A stretch of DNA of 5,146 nucleotides. It comes from Corynebacterium sp. GTDB lineage: Bacteria; Actinomycetota; Actinomycetes; Mycobacteriales; Mycobacteriaceae. A program made the translations under genes and the position numbers. The notes under the pieces were generated by a model. The model searched no databases. It had not been told where the DNA came from and was given only the letters and a program-made list of their open reading frames with translations. The stretch lies in the NCBI GenBank assembly GCA_030450335.1, contig JAKDIS010000151.1:1-5146 (forward strand), in the 5' to 3' direction. Positions 1-4,949 of the stretch are shown in pieces. The first letter of the stretch is position 1; each line of letters starts with the position of its first letter.

Positions 1-35
1 GTGACGGTGCGGGGGGTGGGGCGGCGTCTGGGCAT
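1..35 (-). CDS. possible 5' end of a divergent gene (partial)
   Basis: An ATG on the minus strand at 35-33 opens a frame that runs off the left edge (MPRRRPTPRTV...). The basic start would suit the n-region of a signal peptide. No good Shine-Dalgarno sequence is correctly placed. However, a TTGGCA / TAGAGT promoter with an 18-base spacer ends 7 bases before the ATG, so a leaderless transcript, common in corynebacteria, could start at this codon. In C. glutamicum I recall metal ABC-transporter genes (cg2911-cg2913) next to the regulator gene, but 11 codons cannot test that. The call rests on the promoter fit alone and could be chance. Confidence 0.3.
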   Translation of the reverse strand, partial: MPRRRPTPRTV

Positions 36-42
36 GGGGCCG

Positions 43-72
43 ACTCTAATCCTTGTTGGGAACGATTGCCAA
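43..72 (-). promoter_or_regulatory. candidate leftward promoter (TTGGCA - 18 - TAGAGT)
   Basis: Read on the minus strand, TTGGCA (72 to 67) matches five of six bases of the TTGACA -35 consensus. After 18 bases follows TAGAGT (48 to 43), which fits the actinobacterial TANNNT -10 pattern. Transcription would start near position 35, at the ATG of the possible divergent gene. The -35 box lies inside the palindrome at 56-72, so a repressor bound there would block this promoter. This is motif matching only, with no expression evidence. Confidence 0.4.
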
Positions 73-79
73 TTAGGGT
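53..79 (+). promoter_or_regulatory. candidate promoter of the LacI-family regulator gene
   Basis: TAGGGT at 74-79 fits the TANNNT -10 pattern and lies 32 bases before the regulator's ATG, giving a leader of about 25 bases. A poor -35 (TTGTTG, 53-58) sits 15 bases upstream of it. Another -10 candidate, TCTAAT at 45-50, would give a longer leader. The palindrome at 56-72 falls between the -35 and the -10 at 74-79, a classic repression position. Confidence 0.35.
56..72. promoter_or_regulatory. LacI-type palindromic operator candidate
   Basis: TTGGGAACGATTGCCAA is an imperfect inverted repeat: 12 of 17 positions agree with its own reverse complement. The arms are TTGG-AA and TT-CC-AA around a central CGA. 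LacI-family operators are typically palindromes of this size with a CG at or near the centre, and the adjacent gene encodes a LacI-family regulator. The site lies 40 bases before that gene's start and overlaps the promoter-like elements on both strands. Autoregulation, possibly with control of a divergent gene, is the natural inference. I did not match it against a published IpsA site. Confidence 0.5.
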
Positions 80-111
80 AACCAGGGTCACAGCGGGGCA
101 GGTCGGATACC

Positions 112-1266
112 ATGGTCGACGTGAATCGCTCCAGCAACCAGGCCCGTCAGGGACGACGGGGGACACTCGCCTCCATCGCCGCGGAACTGGGTGTCTCCCG
201 GACCACGGTGTCCAACGCCTACAACCGTCCCGAACAGCTCTCGGTCGACCTCCGCGAACGCATCATGCGCACCGCCGAGCGCATGGGCTACTCCGGGCCG
301 GACCCCACGGCGCGCTCGCTGCGTACGCGCCGGGCCGGGGCGATCGGCGTGCTGCTCACCGACGACATGACCTACGCCTTCGAGGACCAGGCCTCCCTGG
401 AGTTCATGTCCGGGGTGTCCGAGGCGTGTGTGGGCATGGACACCTCCATGCTGCTGATCCCCGCCGGGGCGGAGACCGCGGAGGAGGACCGGCCCGCCGC
501 CCTGGTGAACCAGGCCGTGGTGGACGGCTTCATCGTCTACTCCGTCGCCGCGGACGACCCCTTCCTCGCCTCGGTGACCAACCGCAACGTGCCGACGGTG
601 ATCTGCGACCAGCCGGCCGACGACCACGGGGTGAACTTCGTGGGCATCGACGACCGGGAGTCGATCCGTCCGGCCGCCCGGGCGCTGGTGGACGCCGGGC
701 ACCGTCGCATCGGCGTGTTGTGCATCCGTCTGGACCGCCGGCCCAACAACGGCCCGGTCAGTGCCGGACGCCTGGCGGACGCGCAGATGCACGTGCAGAA
801 GGGCCGTGTGCTCGGCGCACTGGCCGTGCTCGAGGAGGCCGGGGTGGACCGGTCGGACGTGCCGGTGATCGAACGCCACCTCAACAACCCCGACACCGCC
901 CGCAGCGCCGCCGCGGAACTCCTGGAGAACCACCCGGACCTCACCGCGGTGATCTGCACGACCGACAGTCAGGCGCTCGGCGTGCTCGACTACGCCGAGG
1001 ACAACGGCATCGACGTGCCCGGCGATCTCTCCGTGGTGGGTTTCGACGGCATCGCCCGCGCCCGTGACCGCGGCCTGGCCACCGTGGAGCAGCCCAACCG
1101 CGAGAAGGGTTTCACCAGCGGAAACGTCCTGGCCGCCCTGATCGGACGCAACTCCGAACCGACCCGCCGGCAGCCGACGATGGCCTGGGCGGAGCCCGAG
1201 CAGCGCATCATCCTGCCGACACGCTTCCTTCCGGGCAGGACTATCGGTCCTCCCGCAGCTCGCTGA
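112..1266 (+). CDS. ipsA: LacI-family transcriptional regulator, IpsA-like
   Basis: This 384-residue protein has complete LacI/GalR architecture. An N-terminal helix-turn-helix covers residues 18-44 (TLASIAAELGVSRTTVSNAY, then N-R-P-E-Q-L-S). A hinge follows at about 64-75 (DPTARSLRTRRAG). A periplasmic-binding-protein-like ligand and dimer domain runs from about 76 to 370, with the family hallmarks VVGFDGI (308-314) and ATVEQP (323-328). The HTH and hinge closely resemble what I recall of M. tuberculosis Rv3575c, the ortholog of C. glutamicum IpsA (Cg2910). The position next to otsB is also as in C. glutamicum. There IpsA activates inositol-phosphate synthase (ino1) when inositol is scarce, and myo-inositol releases it from DNA. 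The ATG start is favoured because the HTH begins shortly after it; the ribosome site is weak (GGGGCAGG, 95-102, 9 bases away). It may regulate itself through the palindrome at 56-72. Its last 26 bases overlap otsB tail to tail. The family call is very secure; the ortholog call is good but not certain. Confidence 0.88.
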   Translation: MVDVNRSSNQARQGRRGTLASIAAELGVSRTTVSNAYNRPEQLSVDLRERIMRTAERMGYSGPDPTARSLRTRRAGAIGVLLTDDMTYAFEDQASLEFMSGVSEACVGMDTSMLLIPAGAETAEEDRPAALVNQAVVDGFIVYSVAADDPFLASVTNRNVPTVICDQPADDHGVNFVGIDDRESIRPAARALVDAGHRRIGVLCIRLDRRPNNGPVSAGRLADAQMHVQKGRVLGALAVLEEAGVDRSDVPVIERHLNNPDTARSAAAELLENHPDLTAVICTTDSQALGVLDYAEDNGIDVPGDLSVVGFDGIARARDRGLATVEQPNREKGFTSGNVLAALIGRNSEPTRRQPTMAWAEPEQRIILPTRFLPGRTIGPPAAR

Positions 1267-2149
1267 CCGCGGCCACCGATGCGGCGTCCACCACACCGCC
1301 GTCACGGTCTCCCTGGCGCAGCAGGCGCGCCTCGGCCAGCCGGGCGAGCACGTCGGCCACCGCGACGGGGTCGGCCAGGCGCCGGTGTGCCGCGGTGTCC
1401 CCGTCGCCGACACGGATACCGAGGTCAGGACGCGCCGGCACGCCGTCCCCGTCCGTCGCCAGCCCCTGCTGGTCGAGGACGCTCAGGGCGGTCTCGTCGG
1501 TGACGTCGTCGCCGGCGAACACCACGGCGTCGGGTTCGGTGCGGTCGATGAACGCCGAGAGGTAGCTGCCCTTCGTCACCGGGGAGACCGAGACCTCCAC
1601 GATGCTCTTGCCCGGGGTCACGGTCACCCCCTCGAGTTTCTGGGCGGCCAGGCGGAACTCCTCGTAGGCGGTCAGCCCCGTGCGTTCGTCGGAGGCGCCA
1701 CGGATGTGCAGACCCACGGCGAAGGGCTTGTGCTCGACCCACATCCCGGCGTCGCGGTCGGCGTACTCCTGGGCCATCGCCGACAGTGTGTCGAGCAGCT
1801 CGCGCTGGTCGTCGTCGAGACCGGAGCTGGTGGCGTCGGCGGGTTCGGCACCGTGACTGCCCACCAGAAGGATGTCCCCGGGACCGGGGTGCGCGATGGC
1901 GGTGGCCTCGGCGACGGGTTCGAGGACCTCGAGGTTGCGTCCGGACAGCAGCATCACGGTGGTGCCGGCGCACCCGGCGAGCCGGTCGATGGTGGCACGG
2001 GCGCCGGGGACCATGCGCACCGCCAGCGGGTCGGTGGAGAAGCCGGAGAGGGTGCCGTCGAAGTCCAGGGCGACGAGCAGGTGCGGTACTTCGGCGAGGT
2101 ACTGGATGTCGTCGGTGGAGACGGCGGGGAGGGTGGTGGCGTCGGTCAT
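1241..2149 (-). CDS. otsB: trehalose-6-phosphate phosphatase OtsB
   Basis: OtsB removes phosphate from trehalose-6-phosphate to give trehalose, the second step of the OtsAB pathway, in the cytoplasm. The 302-residue protein shows all HAD-superfamily motifs. Motif I is DFDGTL (29-34), with nucleophile D29 and acid/base D31. Motif II is the serine in LLSGR (S69), motif III is K193 in VTKG, and motif IV is GDDVTDE (213-219), whose acidic residues bind magnesium. GSHGAE (97-102) and the segment to about 190 make up the type C2 cap that recognises the sugar. The ATG is the only sensible start; no strong Shine-Dalgarno precedes it, and it lies 25 bases after the lipoprotein gene, so it is probably co-transcribed and partly dependent on upstream translation. 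The C-terminus, from about residue 270, extends beyond the HAD core (E. coli OtsB has 266 residues), and its last codons are antisense to the end of the regulator gene. Confidence 0.95.
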   Translation of the reverse strand: MTDATTLPAVSTDDIQYLAEVPHLLVALDFDGTLSGFSTDPLAVRMVPGARATIDRLAGCAGTTVMLLSGRNLEVLEPVAEATAIAHPGPGDILLVGSHGAEPADATSSGLDDDQRELLDTLSAMAQEYADRDAGMWVEHKPFAVGLHIRGASDERTGLTAYEEFRLAAQKLEGVTVTPGKSIVEVSVSPVTKGSYLSAFIDRTEPDAVVFAGDDVTDETALSVLDQQGLATDGDGVPARPDLGIRVGDGDTAAHRRLADPVAVADVLARLAEARLLRQGDRDGGVVDAASVAAVSELREDR

Positions 2150-2174
2150 GGCCCCCAGCGTAGCGGCACCGGAA

Positions 2175-2849
2175 TCACGGTGTGGCGAGGAACTCCACGA
2201 AGCGTCCCGTCTGCCACGCCGACGGGGAGTCGTCCGCGCGGGTCAGCCGCAGCTCGTCCTCGCCGGGGGTCTCCCAGCGCAGCGTGGGCACCTCGTCGGT
2301 GTCGCCTGCCTCGTCGTCGGTGTCGGCGGTCTCGGAGGGCTCGGCAGACTCGGAGGGCTCCGTGGTTTCAGCGTCGGTGGACTCGGTGGACTCGGTGGAC
2401 TCGGTGGCCCCGTCGCCTTCGCCGAGAACGGCGACGAGCCGTTCGGCGAGTTCACGGTCGTTCGGCAGGCACTGGGTGCCCTCGGATTCGCCGCTGATGT
2501 CGCGGGCGCTGAGCCCGGGGAACCGGACGCGGTCGTTGTCGAGCCATTCCACGTCGCCGCTGATCGCCATGCAGCCCGCTCCGCCGGTCACGGTGCTGCC
2601 GCCGAGGGCCAGCCAGGTGCGCGCCTGGTCGGTCTGCGACAGGCTGGACGACACGGCCGTACCGGAGTCGGCGAGGCCGGCGTCCTCGATGCGTCCGACC
2701 TGCCAGCGCACGTCGGCGAGTTCGCCGGGGATGTCGGAGCCGCACGCGGTGAGCAGGAGCCCACCGGCGAGAACGACCCCGCCGAAGGCGGTGCGTCGGC
2801 GGGTGCGTGCGGTCGGGTGCAGGACGCTGCGGGGGTGCTGCCGGGTCAC
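2175..2849 (-). CDS. predicted lipoprotein with META (HslJ)-like domain
   Basis: This is a 224-residue protein of unknown function between otsA and otsB, like cg2908 in C. glutamicum. The N-terminus is a lipoprotein signal: a basic region (1-19), a hydrophobic core (21-33), and lipobox L-T-A-C with acylated C36 followed by G-S. It should be anchored on the outer face of the membrane. Residues 44-142 resemble the first part of a META/HslJ domain (a W-x-V strand near 49, GGAGCMAISGDVEW at 89-102, an RVRFPGL strand, then C127). C93 and C127 could pair. An acidic Ser/Thr/Glu/Asp-rich insert (143-187) separates these from final strands (LRWETPG, LRLTR, RFVEFL). The start chosen is the GTG at 2849-2847, which overlaps the otsA stop as GTGA and puts the signal peptide at the N-terminus. 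The frame stays open further upstream to 3065, but that part is the Arg/Gly-rich shadow of otsA. Translation is probably coupled to otsA. The lipoprotein call is strong, the META call moderate, the role unknown. Confidence 0.82.
   Translation of the reverse strand: MTRQHPRSVLHPTARTRRRTAFGGVVLAGGLLLTACGSDIPGELADVRWQVGRIEDAGLADSGTAVSSSLSQTDQARTWLALGGSTVTGGAGCMAISGDVEWLDNDRVRFPGLSARDISGESEGTQCLPNDRELAERLVAVLGEGDGATESTESTESTDAETTEPSESAEPSETADTDDEAGDTDEVPTLRWETPGEDELRLTRADDSPSAWQTGRFVEFLATP
2374..2407. repeat. 9-bp tandem repeat inside the lipoprotein gene
   Basis: The unit TCGGTGGAC is repeated perfectly at 2374-2382, 2383-2391 and 2392-2400, followed by a 7-base partial copy to 2407. On the coding strand the three-codon unit encodes repeated Ser-Thr-Glu (T-E-S-T-E-S-T-E-S-T, residues 149-158). 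The unit length is a multiple of three, so gain or loss of copies would keep the frame. Diverged related units (GGACTCGGAGGGCTC-like) continue near 2332-2360. Confidence 0.9.
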
Positions 2850-4483
2850 TCGCCGTCCGCCCCTGCGTCGGCGGCGGTGTCGGCGGCGTCGGTGTCGAGC
2901 ACCTCCGGATCCAGCACCGCGAGGAAGCGGCGCGCCCACCCGTGCACGTCGTGGGTGCGCACCTCCTCCCACATCTCCGCCATCCGGGCCTGCTTGTCCT
3001 CGTCGGGGGAGTCGATGGCCTTCATGATCGCCGCCGCAGTCGACTCCACGTCGTAGGGGTTGCACAGGTAGGCGTTCGGCAGCTGGGTGGCGGCACCGGT
3101 GAACTCACTGAGCACCAGGGCGCCGGAGCCGTCGGAGTGGCTGGCGACGTACTCCTTGGCGACCAGGTTCATGCCGTCCTTCAGGGCGGTCACCAGCATC
3201 ACGTCCGCCGCGGCGTACAACGACACCAGCTGGGCGAAGGGCATGCTCGCGTGGGAGTAGTGCACCACCGTGTGGCCCAGGCTGCCGTAGGCGCCGTTGA
3301 TCCGGGAGACCGTGCGTTCCACGTCCTCACGGGTGCGGGCGTAGGAGTCGAGGCGTTCGCGCGACGGGGTGGCGACCTGGATCAGGCAGACCTCGTCCGG
3401 GTTCAGCAGGCCCTGGCTGAGCAGCTGTTCCAGTGCCTTGAGTCGCTGGTGGATGCCCTTGGTGTAGTCCAGGCGGTCCACGCCGGCGAGCAGGATCTTC
3501 GGTGAGCCGACGCGGCGGCGCAGCGCCGTGGCCGCCGAGACCGTCTCCGGGGCGGTGGCCTTGGCCTGCACCCCCTCGGTGTCGATCGAGATGGGGAAGA
3601 CCCCCACCTTCACCTCACGTCCGTCGGCGGTGCGCACGGTGCCGGCCACGGCGTCCCTGCGCGGCAGCCGGGCCCCGCGGATGTAGGAGACGCCGGACTC
3701 GTCGGTGCCCGCGGCACCGTCGTCGGTGAACGTGCCCTCGCCGTCGGCTCCGCAGGCGTCGCCCTCGCCGACCTTGCTGAACGTCACGTCGCCGCCGAGC
3801 GCGCGCAGCGTGTACAGGAAGTTCCAGGCCGAGTCCGGGGTGTGCAGGCCGATGAGGTCGGCGCCCAGGGTGCCCATCAGCACGTCCCAACGCCACGGGA
3901 GCTGACGGAACAGCTCCGGGGAGGGGAAGGGGATGTGCAGGAAGAAACCGATCTTCAGGTCCGGGCGCATCTCACGCAGCATGCCGGGCACGAGGTGGAG
4001 CTGGTAGTCCTGCACCCACACCGTGGCACCGGGGGCGGCGGCGTCCGCGGCGGCCCGGGCGAAACGCTCGTTGACCGTGCGGTAGGCGCGCCACCAGGAG
4101 CGGTGGAACTCCGGGTGCACGATCAGGTCGTGGTACAGCGGCCAGAGGGTGTCGTTGGAGAACCCCTCGTAGTAGGTCTGGAACTCCTCGGTGGAGATGT
4201 TGACCGGGGACAGGGTGATCCCGCCGTCCATCTCCGGGAGGTCGGCGGCGACGATCTCCTCGTCGGGGGAGTCCGCGGTGGCGCCGGGCCAACCGACCCA
4301 GCTGCCCTGACTGGACTCCAGCACCGGACGCAGGGCGGTCACCAGACCGCCGGGGCTGGGGGACCAGGTGACGTTGCCGTCGCGGTCCACGGAGCGGTCG
4401 ACGGGCAGCCGGTTGGCGACCACGACCATGTCGCTCCCCGTGTCGATCCCAGTGTCGGTGGTGCTGTCATCTCCGGCAGTCAC
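2846..4483 (-). CDS. otsA: trehalose-6-phosphate synthase OtsA
   Basis: OtsA joins glucose from a nucleotide sugar (typically UDP-glucose) to glucose-6-phosphate, giving trehalose-6-phosphate. It is a cytoplasmic GT20 retaining glycosyltransferase with two Rossmann domains. By motif alignment with E. coli OtsA, the active-site residues are present: R25 in ANRLPV, the glycine loop SPSPGGL (41-47), Y105 and W114 in YYEGFSNDTLWP, D159 in WVQDYQL, H183 in FFLHIPFPSPE, R337 and K342 in VDRLDYTKG, and D436 to E444 in DGMNLVAKE. The enzyme should be active. The GTG start is supported by a strong Shine-Dalgarno AAGGGGAGA (4499 to 4491) with 7 bases spacing. It adds an 18-residue Asp/Thr/Gly-rich leader before MVVVANRLPVD. 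Unusual parts are an acidic Gly/Asp-rich stretch (about 239-265) and an Asp/Ala-rich tail (525-545). It lies 57 bases after the Lys/Ala-rich gene and overlaps the lipoprotein gene by 4 bases. Confidence 0.97.
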   Translation of the reverse strand: MTAGDDSTTDTGIDTGSDMVVVANRLPVDRSVDRDGNVTWSPSPGGLVTALRPVLESSQGSWVGWPGATADSPDEEIVAADLPEMDGGITLSPVNISTEEFQTYYEGFSNDTLWPLYHDLIVHPEFHRSWWRAYRTVNERFARAAADAAAPGATVWVQDYQLHLVPGMLREMRPDLKIGFFLHIPFPSPELFRQLPWRWDVLMGTLGADLIGLHTPDSAWNFLYTLRALGGDVTFSKVGEGDACGADGEGTFTDDGAAGTDESGVSYIRGARLPRRDAVAGTVRTADGREVKVGVFPISIDTEGVQAKATAPETVSAATALRRRVGSPKILLAGVDRLDYTKGIHQRLKALEQLLSQGLLNPDEVCLIQVATPSRERLDSYARTREDVERTVSRINGAYGSLGHTVVHYSHASMPFAQLVSLYAAADVMLVTALKDGMNLVAKEYVASHSDGSGALVLSEFTGAATQLPNAYLCNPYDVESTAAAIMKAIDSPDEDKQARMAEMWEEVRTHDVHGWARRFLAVLDPEVLDTDAADTAADAGADGE

Positions 4484-4490
4484 GGCGTGG

Positions 4491-4499
4491 TCTCCCCTT
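4491..4499 (-). promoter_or_regulatory. ribosome binding site of otsA
   Basis: AAGGGGAGA on the minus strand lies 7 bases before the GTG at 4483. It is a strong Shine-Dalgarno match and decides for this GTG over the internal ATG at codon 19. Confidence 0.8.
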
Positions 4500-4525
4500 G
4501 GGTCGCGGGTCGGTCTTCTCGGATG

Positions 4526-4540
4526 TCTGTGACCTACAGA
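4526..4540. promoter_or_regulatory. short perfect inverted repeat in the otsA leader
   Basis: TCTGTGACCTACAGA has perfect 5-base arms (TCTGT / ACAGA) around a 5-base centre. It sits immediately after the stop codon of the Lys/Ala-rich gene and 43 bases before otsA. It has no T-run on either strand, so it is not a typical intrinsic terminator. It could be a weak hairpin or a protein site. The plus strand contains TGTGACCTA (4528-4536), one half of the GlxR/CRP-type pattern TGTGANNTANNTCACA, without a matching second half. A TAGTCT -10-like box (4543 to 4538, minus) overlaps it. Confidence 0.3.
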
Positions 4541-4897
4541 CTACTCGCCGGAATCCTTCTTCGCGGTGGTGGAGGTGGCCGCCTTCTTCGCCGTGGTCTT
4601 CTTGGCGGTGGTCTTGGTCGCCTTCTTCGCGGGAGCCTTCTTGGCCGTCTTCTTCGCCGTGGTCTTCTTGGCGGCCTTGGGGTTCTTGGCCTCCTCCTCG
4701 GCGGCGGCGTCCGCGGCCACCTTGCGGTGGATGAGGCCCTCCGGTTCCACGCCGAGCATGCACATCAGCGTGGCGGCGTCGAGGAAGTCGTCGGCGTAGG
4801 TGGCGACGATGCGCTGCGCGGCCTTGGCGGTCTCCTCCTCCACGGTGTGCAGGGACTCTGCGCTGGTGGTGTGGTTGTCGCTGACCTTCGGCGGCAC
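4541..4897 (-). CDS. small protein with histone H1-like Lys/Ala-rich tail
   Basis: This 118-residue protein is of unknown function, in the position of cg2906 of C. glutamicum. Residues 18-60 look like a small helical module (EEETAKAAQRIVATYADDFLDAATL, then MCMLGVEPEGLIHRKVA). An acidic-alanine linker (AADAAAEEEA, 61-70) leads to a tail (71-114) made almost only of Lys, Ala and Thr in AKK / TTAKK units, with 17 lysines in the last 48 residues. Such tails occur on actinobacterial DNA-binding proteins such as HupB and on histone H1-like proteins, where they bind nucleic acid. Nucleic-acid binding is therefore a reasonable guess, not shown. There is no signal peptide or membrane segment. The GTG start at 4897 is supported by AAGGGAG (4910 to 4904) 6 bases upstream. 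It is 52 bases after the probable thrE and 57 before otsA, so it may be transcribed with either. Confidence 0.85.
   Translation of the reverse strand: MPPKVSDNHTTSAESLHTVEEETAKAAQRIVATYADDFLDAATLMCMLGVEPEGLIHRKVAADAAAEEEAKNPKAAKKTTAKKTAKKAPAKKATKTTAKKTTAKKAATSTTAKKDSGE
4583..4674. repeat. 26-bp exact direct repeat in the Lys/Ala tail coding region
   Basis: The 26 bases at 4583-4608 recur exactly at 4649-4674, 66 bases (22 codons) apart, with shorter related units between them. On the coding strand both copies encode an AKKTTAKKA-type stretch. Identity at the DNA level, not only the protein level, suggests recent internal duplication or repeat-driven exchange. The phase is codon-preserving, so deletion between copies would keep the frame. 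Confidence 0.85.
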
Positions 4898-4903
4898 TTA
4901 TTG

Positions 4904-4910
4904 CTCCCTT
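4904..4910 (-). promoter_or_regulatory. ribosome binding site of the Lys/Ala-rich protein gene
   Basis: AAGGGAG on the minus strand, 6 bases before the GTG at 4897, supports that start. The next in-frame Met (residue 45) would remove the conserved-looking N-terminal module. Confidence 0.75.
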
Positions 4911-4949
4911 GCATGACGATGTTCGGCCTGAGACCCGTAAGCCTTCAGT

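Noticed and set aside
66..1067. 333-codon plus-strand frame overlapping the regulator
   Set aside because: The translation is dominated by Arg, Gly and Pro, with no motifs, in a different frame from the clear LacI protein.
1243..1280. Inverted repeats near the convergent gene ends (ATCGGT...ACCGAT and CGGTC...GACCG) as a bidirectional terminator
   Set aside because: The stems are 5-6 bases with loops of 15-26 bases and no T-run on either strand, which is not better than chance in DNA this GC-rich.
88..1413. 441-codon minus-strand open frame across the regulator gene
   Set aside because: It lies antisense to the well-supported LacI-family gene and runs into otsB. Its translation is His/Gly/Arg/Val-rich without domain motifs, as expected of a high-GC shadow frame.
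1385..3056. Long plus-strand frames opposite otsB and the lipoprotein gene (370 and 394 codons), including Gly/Leu repeats
   Set aside because: The Gly-Leu-Gly-Gly pattern is only the antisense reading of the Ser/Thr/Glu repeat in the lipoprotein gene. The opposite strand carries complete HAD motifs and a lipobox.
2850..3065. Upstream 72-codon extension of the lipoprotein gene
   Set aside because: It would place Arg/Gly-rich otsA shadow sequence before the signal peptide and bury the lipobox internally. The GTG overlapping the otsA stop gives a proper lipoprotein N-terminus.
4566..4799. Hydrophobic 77-residue plus-strand frame resembling a membrane protein
   Set aside because: The Phe/Leu/Val runs come from reading AAG/GCC-rich Lys/Ala codons backwards. 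The minus-strand gene has a strong ribosome site and natural composition.
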